Assembly (NCBI GenBank): GCA_947089855.1
Contig: CAMUML010000011.1
Coordinates: 21,041 to 85,040, forward strand
Origin: an uncultured Eubacterium sp.
GTDB taxonomy: Bacteria > Bacillota > Clostridia > Lachnospirales > Lachnospiraceae
Direction: 5' to 3'
DNA length: 64,000 bases
Shown here: piece by piece, positions 49,902-57,425 of the stretch
Numbering within the stretch: position 1 is the first letter of the stretch
Layout of the letters: the number at the start of each line of letters is the position of its first letter
Made by a program: the position numbers and the translations under genes
Notes under the pieces: model-generated
Database searches by the model: none
What the model was told of the DNA's origin: nothing
The model's input: the letters and a program-made list of their open reading frames with translations, nothing else

Positions 49902-50039
49902 AGAAGCCCTAAGTATTCTGCATTTACGTAATGGTACCGGACGGGCGCGGCACATTGTCCGCCCTGGCTTAACGCCAGCAGCTACAGGCGCCGCTTCGGC
50001 TTCGCCGCCTGTTTTTTAAGCAGAATACTAAGGGCTTCT
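49902..50039. repeat. 138 bp element with 20 bp near-perfect terminal inverted repeats and internal terminator
   Basis: The ends AGAAGCCCTAAGTATTCTGC (49902-49921) and its complement (50020-50039) differ by one base. Inside are a GGGCG/CGCCC hairpin (49944-49964 area) and the terminator at 49984-50017. The whole may be a MITE-like insertion that supplies a terminator for the secreted protein gene. The stretch 50040-50489 holds no confident gene, only the 18 bp repeats and the promoter at 50394. Confidence 0.6.
49984..50017 (+). terminator. intrinsic terminator
   Basis: ACAGGCG (49984-49990) pairs with CGCCTGT (50006-50012), extended by two inner pairs across a mismatch, loop CTTCGGCTT, followed by TTTTTT (50012-50017). 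Confidence 0.8.
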
Positions 50040-50144
50040 AAACATTCTTCCAACGTCGCCGCAACCCAGCCCACCGCCCCCTCTTCCAGCTGGTTTGTGC
50101 AGGCTATCCGCGGATTACAGCCCACGCTATGGCAAAGCAGCAGG

Positions 50145-50208
50145 TTGGCAGTTGCCCGATATTTGGCAGCTGCCCGATGTTTGGCAGTTGCCCGATGTTT
50201 GGCAGGGC
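50145..50208. repeat. tandem 18 bp repeats (3.5 units)
   Basis: TTGGCAGYTGCCCGATRT is repeated at 50145, 50163 and 50181 with a partial fourth unit at 50199. Each unit holds a GGCAnnTGCC palindrome. Because 18 is divisible by three, frames stay open: the minus strand reads repeated LPNIGQ within an open frame 50104-50292 that ends in a CCFAIAWAVIRG tail, and the plus strand reads repeated CPMFGS within 50129-50320. Neither frame has a good ribosome binding site, so no gene is called. Confidence 0.85.
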
Positions 50209-50393
50209 TGGTATAAATGCTTGGTTTCCAATGTCCGCGGTGGTGTTTCCGGGTTCAGCCCCACAACATCCCCCAAAAGCTATAACATACAATACACTGC
50301 TTCAAATTTTATATTTATAGTTTAACTTCCCGCCTATGGTATGCCCGGCGTCCGCGAAGCCACCTCCCCCACCGGTTTTTTCGATCATGAAGC

Positions 50394-50420
50394 TTGACTA
50401 TATCCCTTGTTTGGTATAGT
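50394..50420 (+). promoter_or_regulatory. promoter of the SGNH hydrolase operon
   Basis: TTGACT (50394-50399), 15 bases and TATAGT (50415-50420) with TGn extension (TGGTATAGT). The spacer is short but the extended -10 may compensate. Confidence 0.5.
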
Positions 50421-50489
50421 ATAAATATGCAGTAACCGGGCGTATTAAAATGCGTACCAGGAAACCATTCAGACAGGAGGGGATTACGG

Positions 50490-51812
50490 ATGGATCCAGC
50501 CAGCATTCCATTTGGCAGCAGGCAGGCAAAGGACAAATGCCATAGGCGCAGCGTAAAACATTTTTTGTCCATATTTGCCGTGTTTTTTTGTCTGGTACTG
50601 TCCATTTCCATCAAAACGGACGGCGCAGCCGCCGAGGGGGAAAAGGGCGAAAAAAAAGAATTAGGGAAAATATGGGAATTAGAAGGTACAAAAGAAATTG
50701 AGGAACTAAAAGTATCTGTCACTTTGAAAAAAGGGAAAGATGCACGGATTGCCTGGGAAGCACAGCCAGGCGCTGTTTCCTACCAGGTGCAGCGCAAAGA
50801 TAATAAAGGCGGCAAGTTTGTCAAAATAGCTGCCGTTGACAGCAGTGTACATAAATATATAGATACTAAGGTGCAGGGCGGAAGGGAATATGGGTACCGT
50901 ATTGTTGCCTGCATGGAATACGGGGATGATATATACAGCGGGAAAACCGTGTTTGCCTGCCCGTTTGCCAGGGTAGAAGGCGTAAAACTAGATAGGGATA
51001 CCGCAACCTCTATCCAGGTGGCCTGGAACCAAAATCAGGATGTGCCATATTACAAGGTATATTGTTCCAAAAAGAAAGGCAGCTTCCAGTATGCGGGAAC
51101 TACAACGGAAAATGCGTTTCTTGTAAAAAACTTAGAATTAAACCAGAAATATTATGTATATGTAAAAGCATGTGCTTCCAAAAAAGATTCTAGCCTAGAC
51201 AGTAAAATGTCCAAAGCAGCGGCCATAAAAACGAAAGTGCTCCAACGGATGACCGTATTTGCAGGGGATTCCATTACGACAGGGTTGACGGCCTACCAGA
51301 TATTGGATAAAATGAATATAACCGGGGACAAAAAGACAGTCGCCGATATTGGATTAAATACGACGACCTTCCGGACAAGGCGCGTATTTGACGGAAAATC
51401 GGGCTTGGAGCGGGTAATTGCCTATAAGCCTTACCGGGTGTATCTGATGCTTGGGATCAATGAGATCGCTTACCGCAGCAGTGCGGATGTTGCTGCCGGA
51501 TACCGGGAGATTATAAACGCGGTCCGGGCAGGGGCTCCGGATACGGATATTGTGCTGTTAGCAGTATCGCCGGTTACCAGGGCAGAACAGCAGCGCACAG
51601 AGGGGTATGCACAGATACCAGATTTAAATAAACGGCTAAAGGCTATGGCCAAAGAATTTGGTATCCGTTATTACGATTACACGGGGTTTTTGAAAGACGC
51701 CAGCGGCTGCCTAAACAGCAGCTTGGCCGCAGGTGATGGGGTACACTGGACTATTTCGGCCTACCAGGCGTTTTCGGAAGCAATCTCGAAGTATGACAAG
51801 TCATTGGGATAG
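50490..51812 (+). CDS. secreted SGNH/GDSL hydrolase with fibronectin type III domains
   Basis: The 440-residue protein has a basic N-terminus and a hydrophobic signal/anchor (residues 24-42), two fibronectin type III-like domains (about residues 75-160 and 163-248, with EAQPGAVSYQVQRKD and NLELNQKYYVYVKAC) and a C-terminal SGNH hydrolase domain. The hydrolase motifs are FAGDSITTGL with the Ser nucleophile near residue 260, LGINEIAY with the Asn, and GDGVHWTISAYQ with Asp and His. Such enzymes are O-acetyl esterases or acetyltransferases acting on glycans at the surface. It is the first of four genes that also include DUF4358, MBOAT and DHHW proteins, so a role in adding or removing acetyl groups from a surface polymer is inferred. 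Confidence 0.85.
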   Translation: MDPASIPFGSRQAKDKCHRRSVKHFLSIFAVFFCLVLSISIKTDGAAAEGEKGEKKELGKIWELEGTKEIEELKVSVTLKKGKDARIAWEAQPGAVSYQVQRKDNKGGKFVKIAAVDSSVHKYIDTKVQGGREYGYRIVACMEYGDDIYSGKTVFACPFARVEGVKLDRDTATSIQVAWNQNQDVPYYKVYCSKKKGSFQYAGTTTENAFLVKNLELNQKYYVYVKACASKKDSSLDSKMSKAAAIKTKVLQRMTVFAGDSITTGLTAYQILDKMNITGDKKTVADIGLNTTTFRTRRVFDGKSGLERVIAYKPYRVYLMLGINEIAYRSSADVAAGYREIINAVRAGAPDTDIVLLAVSPVTRAEQQRTEGYAQIPDLNKRLKAMAKEFGIRYYDYTGFLKDASGCLNSSLAAGDGVHWTISAYQAFSEAISKYDKSLG

Positions 51813-51835
51813 GCCATTGATATTAGGAGGGGAAT

Positions 51836-52360
51836 ATGGAAAGACGGACGAAAAACAGGGAAACAGGCAGGAAGCGGTGGAGGAACCGTATAGCGCTTTT
51901 TCTAGCTGCCATTGTAGCGGCTGCCCTTTTACAGCCATTACAGGTATGGGCGGCTGGCACAGGATGCAAGGAGTTATGCATGGCGGCTTTGAAGGCTGCG
52001 GGCGGTGCTGAAAATTTGAAATACCAGTCGGAACATGCAGATGATTTCGGCGGCTTTTCTGCTTCTGACCGGGAGAAAGTATCATCCATTATGTATGTCT
52101 GTGATGAAAAGGAAGCATACAGCCTGTGTGTAGCAAGGGCTTCGAGCAAATCCGGCGCCGCTGACTTATTAAAAAGCTTGAAAGCTTACAAGTCCAATAA
52201 CAGCAACAGCGGCTACCTGAGCGATTATTCCAAGACGGAGCAGAAAGTATTTAAAAATGCCATTTGCGGAAAAAAGGGCAAATATGTATGGTATATTGCA
52301 ATGTCTACTGGTAAGTCGGCCAATAAGAAGGGGCAGACGGCACTTAAGAAAAAACTGTAA
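51836..52360 (+). CDS. DUF4358-like exported protein
   Basis: This 174-residue protein has a basic N-terminus and a single hydrophobic segment (residues 19-40, FLAAIVAAALLQPLQVWA) with a possible AWA-type cleavage site. The exported part contains KVSSIMYVCDEKEAYSLCVA, AADLLKSLKAYKSN and AICGKKGKYVWYIAMST, the pattern of DUF4358: a beta-strand pair, a helix counting repeated units, and a final KGKYVWYI strand. DUF4358 genes frequently neighbour MBOAT and DHHW genes in Clostridia, and their function is unknown. It lies 23 bases after the SGNH gene with an AGGAGGGG site and 27 bases before the MBOAT gene. Confidence 0.7.
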   Translation: MERRTKNRETGRKRWRNRIALFLAAIVAAALLQPLQVWAAGTGCKELCMAALKAAGGAENLKYQSEHADDFGGFSASDREKVSSIMYVCDEKEAYSLCVARASSKSGAADLLKSLKAYKSNNSNSGYLSDYSKTEQKVFKNAICGKKGKYVWYIAMSTGKSANKKGQTALKKKL

Positions 52361-52387
52361 TAGATACTGGCAGTACAGGGGAAGATT

Positions 52388-53791
52388 ATGGTATTTAGTA
52401 GTTTGTTGTTTTTATTCCGGTTCCTTCCATTGGCCCTGCTCGTATACTATGCAGTGCCAAAGGGATGGCGGAACCTGGTGTTATTTATTTCCAGCCTGAT
52501 TTTTTATGCATGGGGTGAGCCAGTATACGTGGGCCTGATCCTTTTTTCTACTCTGGTAGATTATACAGCAGGCCGCATAACCGCATATTTTAAAGAAAAA
52601 GGAAATCAGAAATGTGCCAAAGGGGCAGTGCTTGGTTCTGTGTGCGTGAACCTGGCACTGCTTGGTTTTTTTAAATACGCCGATTTTTTTGCGCGTGCGC
52701 TTCAGGCAGCTTGTTCTATAGATGTACCGGAGCCTGGGCTGGCGCTGCCGGTCGGCATTTCTTTTTATACGTTTCAGACCATGTCATATACGGTTGATGT
52801 ATACCGTGGGGATGCGCGTGTACAGAAAAATTTTATTGCGTTTGGAGCATATGTAGCCTTATTCCCGCAGCTGATCGCCGGGCCGATTATCCGTTACAAA
52901 ACCGTGGCAGAACAGCTAAATGAACGGAGCGAATCAGTAAACCTATTTTTCCAGGGGATTTTGCGGTTTACCGTTGGGCTAGGCAAAAAAGTGCTGCTGG
53001 CAAACCAGATTGGCATGGTATGGCAGGAGGCCGCAGCGTTTGGCTTAGACAGCCTTTCAACTGCTTCGGCATGGATCGGGATTGCAGCATTTACCTTCCA
53101 GATCTATTTTGACTTTTCCGGGTATTCCGATATGGCCATAGGGCTTGGCAAGATGTTTGGCTTTACTTTTACAGAAAACTTTGATTATCCATATGAATCC
53201 AAAAGCATAACCGAATTTTGGCGCAGATGGCATATCTCCCTCGGCACATGGTTTAAGGAATATGTCTATATCCCACTCGGCGGCAACCGCAAAGGCCCGT
53301 TTTGCCAAATGGTAAATATTGGAGTGGTCTGGTTTTTAACGGGCCTTTGGCATGGCGCTAATTGGAAGTTTGTATTGTGGGGCGCCTATTATGGCCTGCT
53401 GCTGGTAATGGAAAAATTTTTATGGAAACCGGTCCTTACAAAACTTCCGGCATGGGCAGGCCATATTTATACGATGCTGGCTGTAATGGTAGGCTGGAGC
53501 CTGTTTGCCTGGCAGGATATGCGGGATGGAATGGGCTACCTCGCAGCACTGTTTTTCCGGTCTAAGGCAGGGCTTTGGGACAGCCAGGCTGCCTACCTTT
53601 TTCTATCAAATGCGGGGCTATTTCTAGCCGCTGCGGTAGGTGCGACATCCATCTGCAGGCGGGCAGCCGCAAAGGAAAGTCCGGCTAGGCGGGATGCTAT
53701 TGCCGTCTTGTATGTAGCGGTAATTTTTACGGCTTGCCTCGCAATGCTGGTAAATTCGTCGTATAATCCGTTTTTGTATTTCCGTTTCTAG
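52388..53791 (+). CDS. MBOAT family O-acyltransferase (AlgI/DltB-like)
   Basis: The 467-residue membrane protein has about 11 helices and is an MBOAT of the AlgI type. Signature segments are FSSLLFLFRFLPLALLVYY at the start, LPVGISFYTFQTMSYTVDVY, QLIAGPIIRYKT, ITEFWRRWHISLGTWFKEYV, YIPLGGNRKG and FLTGLWHGANWKFVLWGAYY, in which the His of WHGANW is the catalytic residue of the family. AlgI-like proteins pass acyl groups from the cytosol across the membrane to an extracellular acetyltransferase partner. The next gene encodes a DHHW protein that is the probable partner. The target polymer is not known from the sequence. Confidence 0.93.
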   Translation: MVFSSLLFLFRFLPLALLVYYAVPKGWRNLVLFISSLIFYAWGEPVYVGLILFSTLVDYTAGRITAYFKEKGNQKCAKGAVLGSVCVNLALLGFFKYADFFARALQAACSIDVPEPGLALPVGISFYTFQTMSYTVDVYRGDARVQKNFIAFGAYVALFPQLIAGPIIRYKTVAEQLNERSESVNLFFQGILRFTVGLGKKVLLANQIGMVWQEAAAFGLDSLSTASAWIGIAAFTFQIYFDFSGYSDMAIGLGKMFGFTFTENFDYPYESKSITEFWRRWHISLGTWFKEYVYIPLGGNRKGPFCQMVNIGVVWFLTGLWHGANWKFVLWGAYYGLLLVMEKFLWKPVLTKLPAWAGHIYTMLAVMVGWSLFAWQDMRDGMGYLAALFFRSKAGLWDSQAAYLFLSNAGLFLAAAVGATSICRRAAAKESPARRDAIAVLYVAVIFTACLAMLVNSSYNPFLYFRF

Positions 53792-53837
53792 TACACCGTA
53801 AAATATAAAACAGGAAAAAGGAGGGGGCGGCGTTTTT

Positions 53838-55046
53838 ATGCGTATAAGGACGGTAAGGATTGCAGGTATTGCCCTGTTTTGCACAGTGCTTGCAGCCGGT
53901 TTTTTTAGTACCTGGCTGCTTCCGCAAAAAGAATATTCCAAAATGGAAAACCGCGCATTGGAAACCAGGCCAGATGGATCAATATCCGAAATACTAAGCG
54001 GCGAATTCCAGGAACACTATGAAAAATATTTAAATGACCAGATGTGTTTCCGGGACCAGTGGGTAAGTATGGCAGTAGGGCTGGAGTATTTGTTTGGAAA
54101 ACGGGACATAAATGGCGTTTATATCGGAAGGGACGGCTATTTAATAGAAAAATACGAAGAATCCGGATTTGAAGATGCACAGATAGCAGAAAATGTCAAA
54201 ACCCTTTCTGGCTTTTTAAATGATGCGGTAAAGCAGTTTGGCAAACAAAGGGTAAGCTGCCTAATGCTGCCTGCCAAAGAAACCGCTTTACCAAAGAAGC
54301 TGCCGCACTTTGCCCCACAAACCGGCAGAAAAGAAACAGATACCATTGCCAGCCTGCGCAGGGGATTAGAAGAGCCGGATCTGCTGCTGGATATGGCAAA
54401 CGTGCTAAAAAAGCATCAAGATGAATATATTTATTACCGTACAGACCACCACTGGACACCACTGGGCGCTTATTATGCCTACTGTGCATGGGCAGAACAG
54501 ACGGGCCATACGGCACATCCAATCGGGGATTATAGCAGGGAAACGGTGTTTACTGATTTTTATGGCACTACCTATAATAAAGTACACCTGCCTGTGCCAA
54601 TGGACCATGTGGAGCTATTTGGCCATCCAAACCAGGAAGGGGTATCCGTGGTACTGGATGGCGGGGAAATACGGTCTAGTTCCTTCTATTTCCGGGACGC
54701 GGCATTAGAAGGGTTTAACCGCTATAACCTGTTTTTCTCCAAAAACACGGCCCAGATTGAAATAAAAACGAATGCACATACAGGCAGGGCCCTTCTGGTA
54801 GTCAAGGACTCGTTTGCCAACTGCTTTGTGCCATTTTTAGCTGGGGATTATGACAAAATTGTGATGGTGGATTTCCGGTATGGGAAAAACGATATTTACG
54901 ATATTCTAAAAATGCATGAAGAAATAACGGATGTACTGGTCATGTATAACGTTCGCAAATTCATGCAGGATACGAACCTGAAAGCATTGGACAAAAAATC
55001 GGACACAATGGAGGAATTCCGGATGGAAGATTTTTTAAGTCCGTGA
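53838..55046 (+). CDS. DHHW family protein (AlgJ/AlgX-like SGNH-fold acetyltransferase partner)
   Basis: This 402-residue protein has one N-terminal membrane anchor (residues 7-25) and an extracellular domain with the DHHW motif YYRTDHHWTPLGAYYAY near residue 200, VSCLMLPAKETALPKKL, and the C-terminal VVKDSFANCFVPFLAGDYD that supplies the Ser of the SGNH-like triad. In alginate and cellulose acetylation systems, related AlgJ/AlgX proteins accept acetyl groups from the MBOAT partner and transfer them to the polysaccharide. It follows the MBOAT gene by 46 bases with a GGAGGGGGCGG site. The pair therefore looks like a complete O-acetylation module together with the SGNH hydrolase and DUF4358 genes. 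Confidence 0.9.
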   Translation: MRIRTVRIAGIALFCTVLAAGFFSTWLLPQKEYSKMENRALETRPDGSISEILSGEFQEHYEKYLNDQMCFRDQWVSMAVGLEYLFGKRDINGVYIGRDGYLIEKYEESGFEDAQIAENVKTLSGFLNDAVKQFGKQRVSCLMLPAKETALPKKLPHFAPQTGRKETDTIASLRRGLEEPDLLLDMANVLKKHQDEYIYYRTDHHWTPLGAYYAYCAWAEQTGHTAHPIGDYSRETVFTDFYGTTYNKVHLPVPMDHVELFGHPNQEGVSVVLDGGEIRSSSFYFRDAALEGFNRYNLFFSKNTAQIEIKTNAHTGRALLVVKDSFANCFVPFLAGDYDKIVMVDFRYGKNDIYDILKMHEEITDVLVMYNVRKFMQDTNLKALDKKSDTMEEFRMEDFLSP

Positions 55047-55077
55047 AATGACGGTGGCTGCCCCATCAAAAAACCTC

Positions 55078-55106
55078 TTGCATAACAACTTTTCATGGTT
55101 TATAAT
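55078..55106 (+). promoter_or_regulatory. promoter of the rib operon
   Basis: TTGCAT (55078-55083), 17 bases and a perfect TATAAT (55101-55106). Transcription would begin about 10-15 bases before the riboswitch. Confidence 0.85.
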
Positions 55107-55125
55107 CAGTAACAGAATGAAACAA

Positions 55126-55234
55126 AGTCTTCAGGGCAGGGTGCGATTCCCTACCGGTGGTACAGCCCACGAGCCGCAAGGCATGACCCGGTGCAATTCC
55201 GGGGCCGACAGTATAGTCTGGATGAAAGAAGACA
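55126..55234 (+). ncRNA. FMN riboswitch (RFN element)
   Basis: All RFN landmarks are present: P1 strands GTCTTC and GAAGAC, AGGGCAGGGTG, ATTCCCTACCGG, TGGTACAGCCCACGAGC, TGACCCGGTG, ATTCCGGGGCCGACAG, and TATAGTCTGGATG. FMN binding closes the aptamer. A terminator at 55296-55324 follows, and a competing GGAAAAC/GTTTTCC pairing (55241-55247 with 55281-55287) lies between, so control is probably by transcription termination. Confidence 0.97.
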
Positions 55235-55295
55235 TTTTAAGGAAAACAGGGTTCCTTTCGTTAAGTAGGCCTCTAAAAAAGTTTTCCTTCCATTG

Positions 55296-55327
55296 CCCGA
55301 AGCCTTGCGTTCGGGATTTTTTATTTT
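55296..55327 (+). terminator. terminator of the FMN riboswitch expression platform
   Basis: CCCGAA (55296-55301) pairs with TTCGGG (55310-55315) around an 8 base loop and is followed by ATTTTTTATTTT, just upstream of the ribD ribosome binding site. Confidence 0.85.
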
Positions 55328-55339
55328 GGAGGTAGGAAA

Positions 55340-56491
55340 TTGGACGATTATGGATATATGCGCATGGCACTGGAGCTTGCGGAGCGGGGCTGCGGGTGGG
55401 TATCGCCAAACCCAATGGTTGGTGCAGTGATTGTAAAAGATGGGCGTGTGATCGGGGCTGGGTACCATGAACGGTACGGCGGGCTGCATGCCGAACGGAA
55501 TGCATTGGCAGCCTGTACGGAGCCGCCGGAGGGCGCCGTTATGTATGTTACATTGGAGCCTTGCTGCCATTATGGGAAACAGCCGCCTTGTGTAGATGCG
55601 GTGGTAAAAGCGGGCATCCGCCGGGTGGTGATTGGTACTTTGGACCCGAATCCACAGGTCGCTGGAAATGGAGCCCGTATCCTGCGGGAACATGGGATTT
55701 GTGTTACGGAACATATTTTAGAAGAAGAATGCAGACAGCTGAATGAGGTGTTTTTCCATTATATTACAACAAAACGGCCGTTTGTAGTGATGAAATATGC
55801 GATGACGCTGGATGGAAAGATCGCGGCCTACACTGGGGCTTCGAAATGGGTTACCGGGGAGGAAGCAAGGGCGCATGTACACCGGCAGCGGCTGCGGTAC
55901 CGTGCGGTTATGGCCGGCGTTGGGACGGTTTTGGCGGATGATCCGCTGCTTACCTGCCGTATCGAAGGTGGACGGGATCCAGTGCGCATTATCTGCGATT
56001 CCAACCTTCGTACCCCGTTAGGTTCGCAGGTGGTGGCGACTGCGCAGGAAGTGCCTACGTGGATTGCTACCTGCTGTACGGATACGGGCAGGCACCGGCC
56101 TTATGAGAAGGCAGGCTGTAAGGTTTTTGTAGTGGAAGGGGCCGGCGCTGCAGGGCAAAAACGTGTCGATCTGCAAAGGCTGATGGAACGGCTTGGCCAG
56201 GAAGGGATTGACGGTATTTTGCTGGAAGGCGGCGGTACATTGAACTGGTCAGCGCTGCAGGCGGGCATTGTGCAAAAAGTGCTGGCATATGTTGCGCCAA
56301 AGCTGTTCGGCGGGCAGGCCGCGAAAACGCCGGTAGAGGGGGACGGCTATCCAGCCCCGGCGGACGCTCCGCGATTGCAGATCCATGCAGTTACGAAGCT
56401 AGGCGCAGACTTATTAATTGAAGGCAGGCTGGAAAAAAACAGTGCAGATATGGTTGCTTGCGGGGAATGCGAAAGGACATCTGCCGGTTAA
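55340..56491 (+). CDS. ribD: bifunctional diaminohydroxyphosphoribosylaminopyrimidine deaminase / 5-amino-6-(5-phosphoribosylamino)uracil reductase RibD
   Basis: RibD carries out the second and third steps of riboflavin synthesis. The N-terminal deaminase domain (residues 1-145) has zinc-binding GGLHAERNAL and TLEPCCHYGKQPPCVDA. The reductase domain follows with VVMKYAMTLDGKIAA, WVTGEEARAHVHRQR, VLADDPLLTCR and ILLEGGGTLNWSAL. The start is TTG at 55340, 7 bases from GGAGG, and would be preferred to an ATG six codons later. The C-terminal end (residues 360-383) falls in a 70 bp unit that is repeated twice more into ribE, so the normal terminus was probably altered by that duplication. It is the first gene after the FMN riboswitch. 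Confidence 0.95.
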   Translation: MDDYGYMRMALELAERGCGWVSPNPMVGAVIVKDGRVIGAGYHERYGGLHAERNALAACTEPPEGAVMYVTLEPCCHYGKQPPCVDAVVKAGIRRVVIGTLDPNPQVAGNGARILREHGICVTEHILEEECRQLNEVFFHYITTKRPFVVMKYAMTLDGKIAAYTGASKWVTGEEARAHVHRQRLRYRAVMAGVGTVLADDPLLTCRIEGGRDPVRIICDSNLRTPLGSQVVATAQEVPTWIATCCTDTGRHRPYEKAGCKVFVVEGAGAAGQKRVDLQRLMERLGQEGIDGILLEGGGTLNWSALQAGIVQKVLAYVAPKLFGGQAAKTPVEGDGYPAPADAPRLQIHAVTKLGADLLIEGRLEKNSADMVACGECERTSAG

Positions 56492-56630
56492 AGGCAGGCT
56501 GGGAGAAAGCGGGGTAGGAGCGGTTGTTTGCGGGAAGTGTGGAAGGAATATTGCCAGTTGAAGGCAGGCTGGAAGAAAGCGGGGTAGGAGTTATTGTTTA
56601 CGGGAATAGTTGAAGAAGTCGGGACGGTGA
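56421..56630 (+). repeat. three imperfect tandem copies of a 70 bp unit across the ribD/ribE junction
   Basis: AAGGCAGGCTGG begins at 56421, 56491 and 56561, exactly 70 bases apart, and similarity continues through TTGYTTRCGGG and GAAAG/GAAGG blocks. Copy 1 encodes the end of RibD, copy 2 is non-coding or encodes a short peptide, copy 3 contains the ribE start. Copies 2 and 3 share AGAAAGCGGGGTAGGAG, the ribE ribosome binding site, and both carry a TTG start-like codon. As 70 is not a multiple of three, each copy changes reading frame. Confidence 0.85.
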
Positions 56631-57244
56631 TGCGGATCCAAAAAGGGCGGCATTCTGCGGTGCTTTCGATACAGGCAAAGACGGTTTTGGAGGATATTAA
56701 AATTGGGGACAGCATAGCGGTAAACGGTGTCTGCCTGACGGTGGTATCGTATGATACTACCGGTTTTGCGGCAGATGTCATGCATGAAACGCTGGACCGG
56801 TCGGCGCTGGTGCAGTTAAAAAGCGGAAGCCATGTTAACCTGGAACGGGCAATGCCTGCTTTGGGGCGGTTTGGTGGGCATATTGTAGCCGGACATGTGG
56901 ATGGCGTCGGGACAATTGTGGAAACAAGGCGTGATGATACGGCGGTCTGGTATACGGTCCAGGCAGGGCCAGCAGTGCTGCGTTATGTTGTGGAAAAAGG
57001 ATCCATTGCGATAGACGGGATTAGTTTGACGGTAGCGCGGGTAGCGCAGGATTCGTTTTCGATTTCCGCAATCCCGCATACCGTACAAAAGACGGTGCTT
57101 TTTGAACGTAGGAAAGGCGATGCCGTAAACCTGGAAACGGATATAATCGGGAAATATGTTGAGCGGCTGCTTTCACCGGCTGGTGGGCAAAAGCCGCAGC
57201 AGCGTGCGCTGACAAAAGAGTTTCTGGCAGAGTGTGGGTTTTGA
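56594..57244 (+). CDS. ribE: riboflavin synthase alpha subunit RibE
   Basis: The enzyme dismutates two 6,7-dimethyl-8-ribityllumazine molecules to riboflavin. The 216-residue protein begins [11 protein letters not shown], the nearly invariant N-terminus, and has two barrel repeats: INVxVCL-type [17 protein letters not shown] in the first and [16 protein letters not shown] in the second, with [17 protein letters not shown] linking them. The start is TTG 56594 with GTAGGAG upstream, in the third copy of the 70 bp unit. A MITE is inserted at its stop codon (copy 3 of family C), and the target duplication preserves the TGA. It precedes ribBA. Confidence 0.95.
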   Translation: MFTGIVEEVGTVMRIQKGRHSAVLSIQAKTVLEDIKIGDSIAVNGVCLTVVSYDTTGFAADVMHETLDRSALVQLKSGSHVNLERAMPALGRFGGHIVAGHVDGVGTIVETRRDDTAVWYTVQAGPAVLRYVVEKGSIAIDGISLTVARVAQDSFSISAIPHTVQKTVLFERRKGDAVNLETDIIGKYVERLLSPAGGQKPQQRALTKEFLAECGF

Positions 57245-57245
57245 T

Positions 57246-57389
57246 GTTACTATTCACGGCCTGGGGGCCGCTCATAGCAACCATTCGGGGCGATATTGGA
57301 AGTTTGCTTCGCAAAACCGCCCCTCACTCCTGAATCATGTCCTCACGGAATGCGCAGTTTATGCGCATTCCTGGCCCGTGAATCGTAAC
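57246..57389. mobile_element. MITE family C, copy 3 (144 bp) with 8 bp target duplication
   Basis: The ends GTTACTATTCACGGCC and GGCCCGTGAATCGTAAC are inverted repeats. GTTTTGAT stands on both sides (57238-57245 and 57390-57397). Three substitutions separate it from the reverse complement of copy 2, indicating recent activity. It lies inside the rib operon between ribE and ribBA, adding 152 bases of structured RNA to the transcript. Confidence 0.95.
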
Positions 57390-57425
57390 GTTTTGATAGC
57401 TTTTAAGGAAGGGGAATATAAGATT

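Noticed and set aside
50145-50208. CRISPR-like direct repeats
   Set aside because: Units are contiguous 18 bp without spacers and no cas genes are present.
57234-57425. 64-residue N-terminal extension of RibBA
   Set aside because: It is translated MITE sequence; the same peptide is encoded in the copy near 20100 in another context, and the ATG at 57426 has the ribosome binding site and the canonical RibB start.
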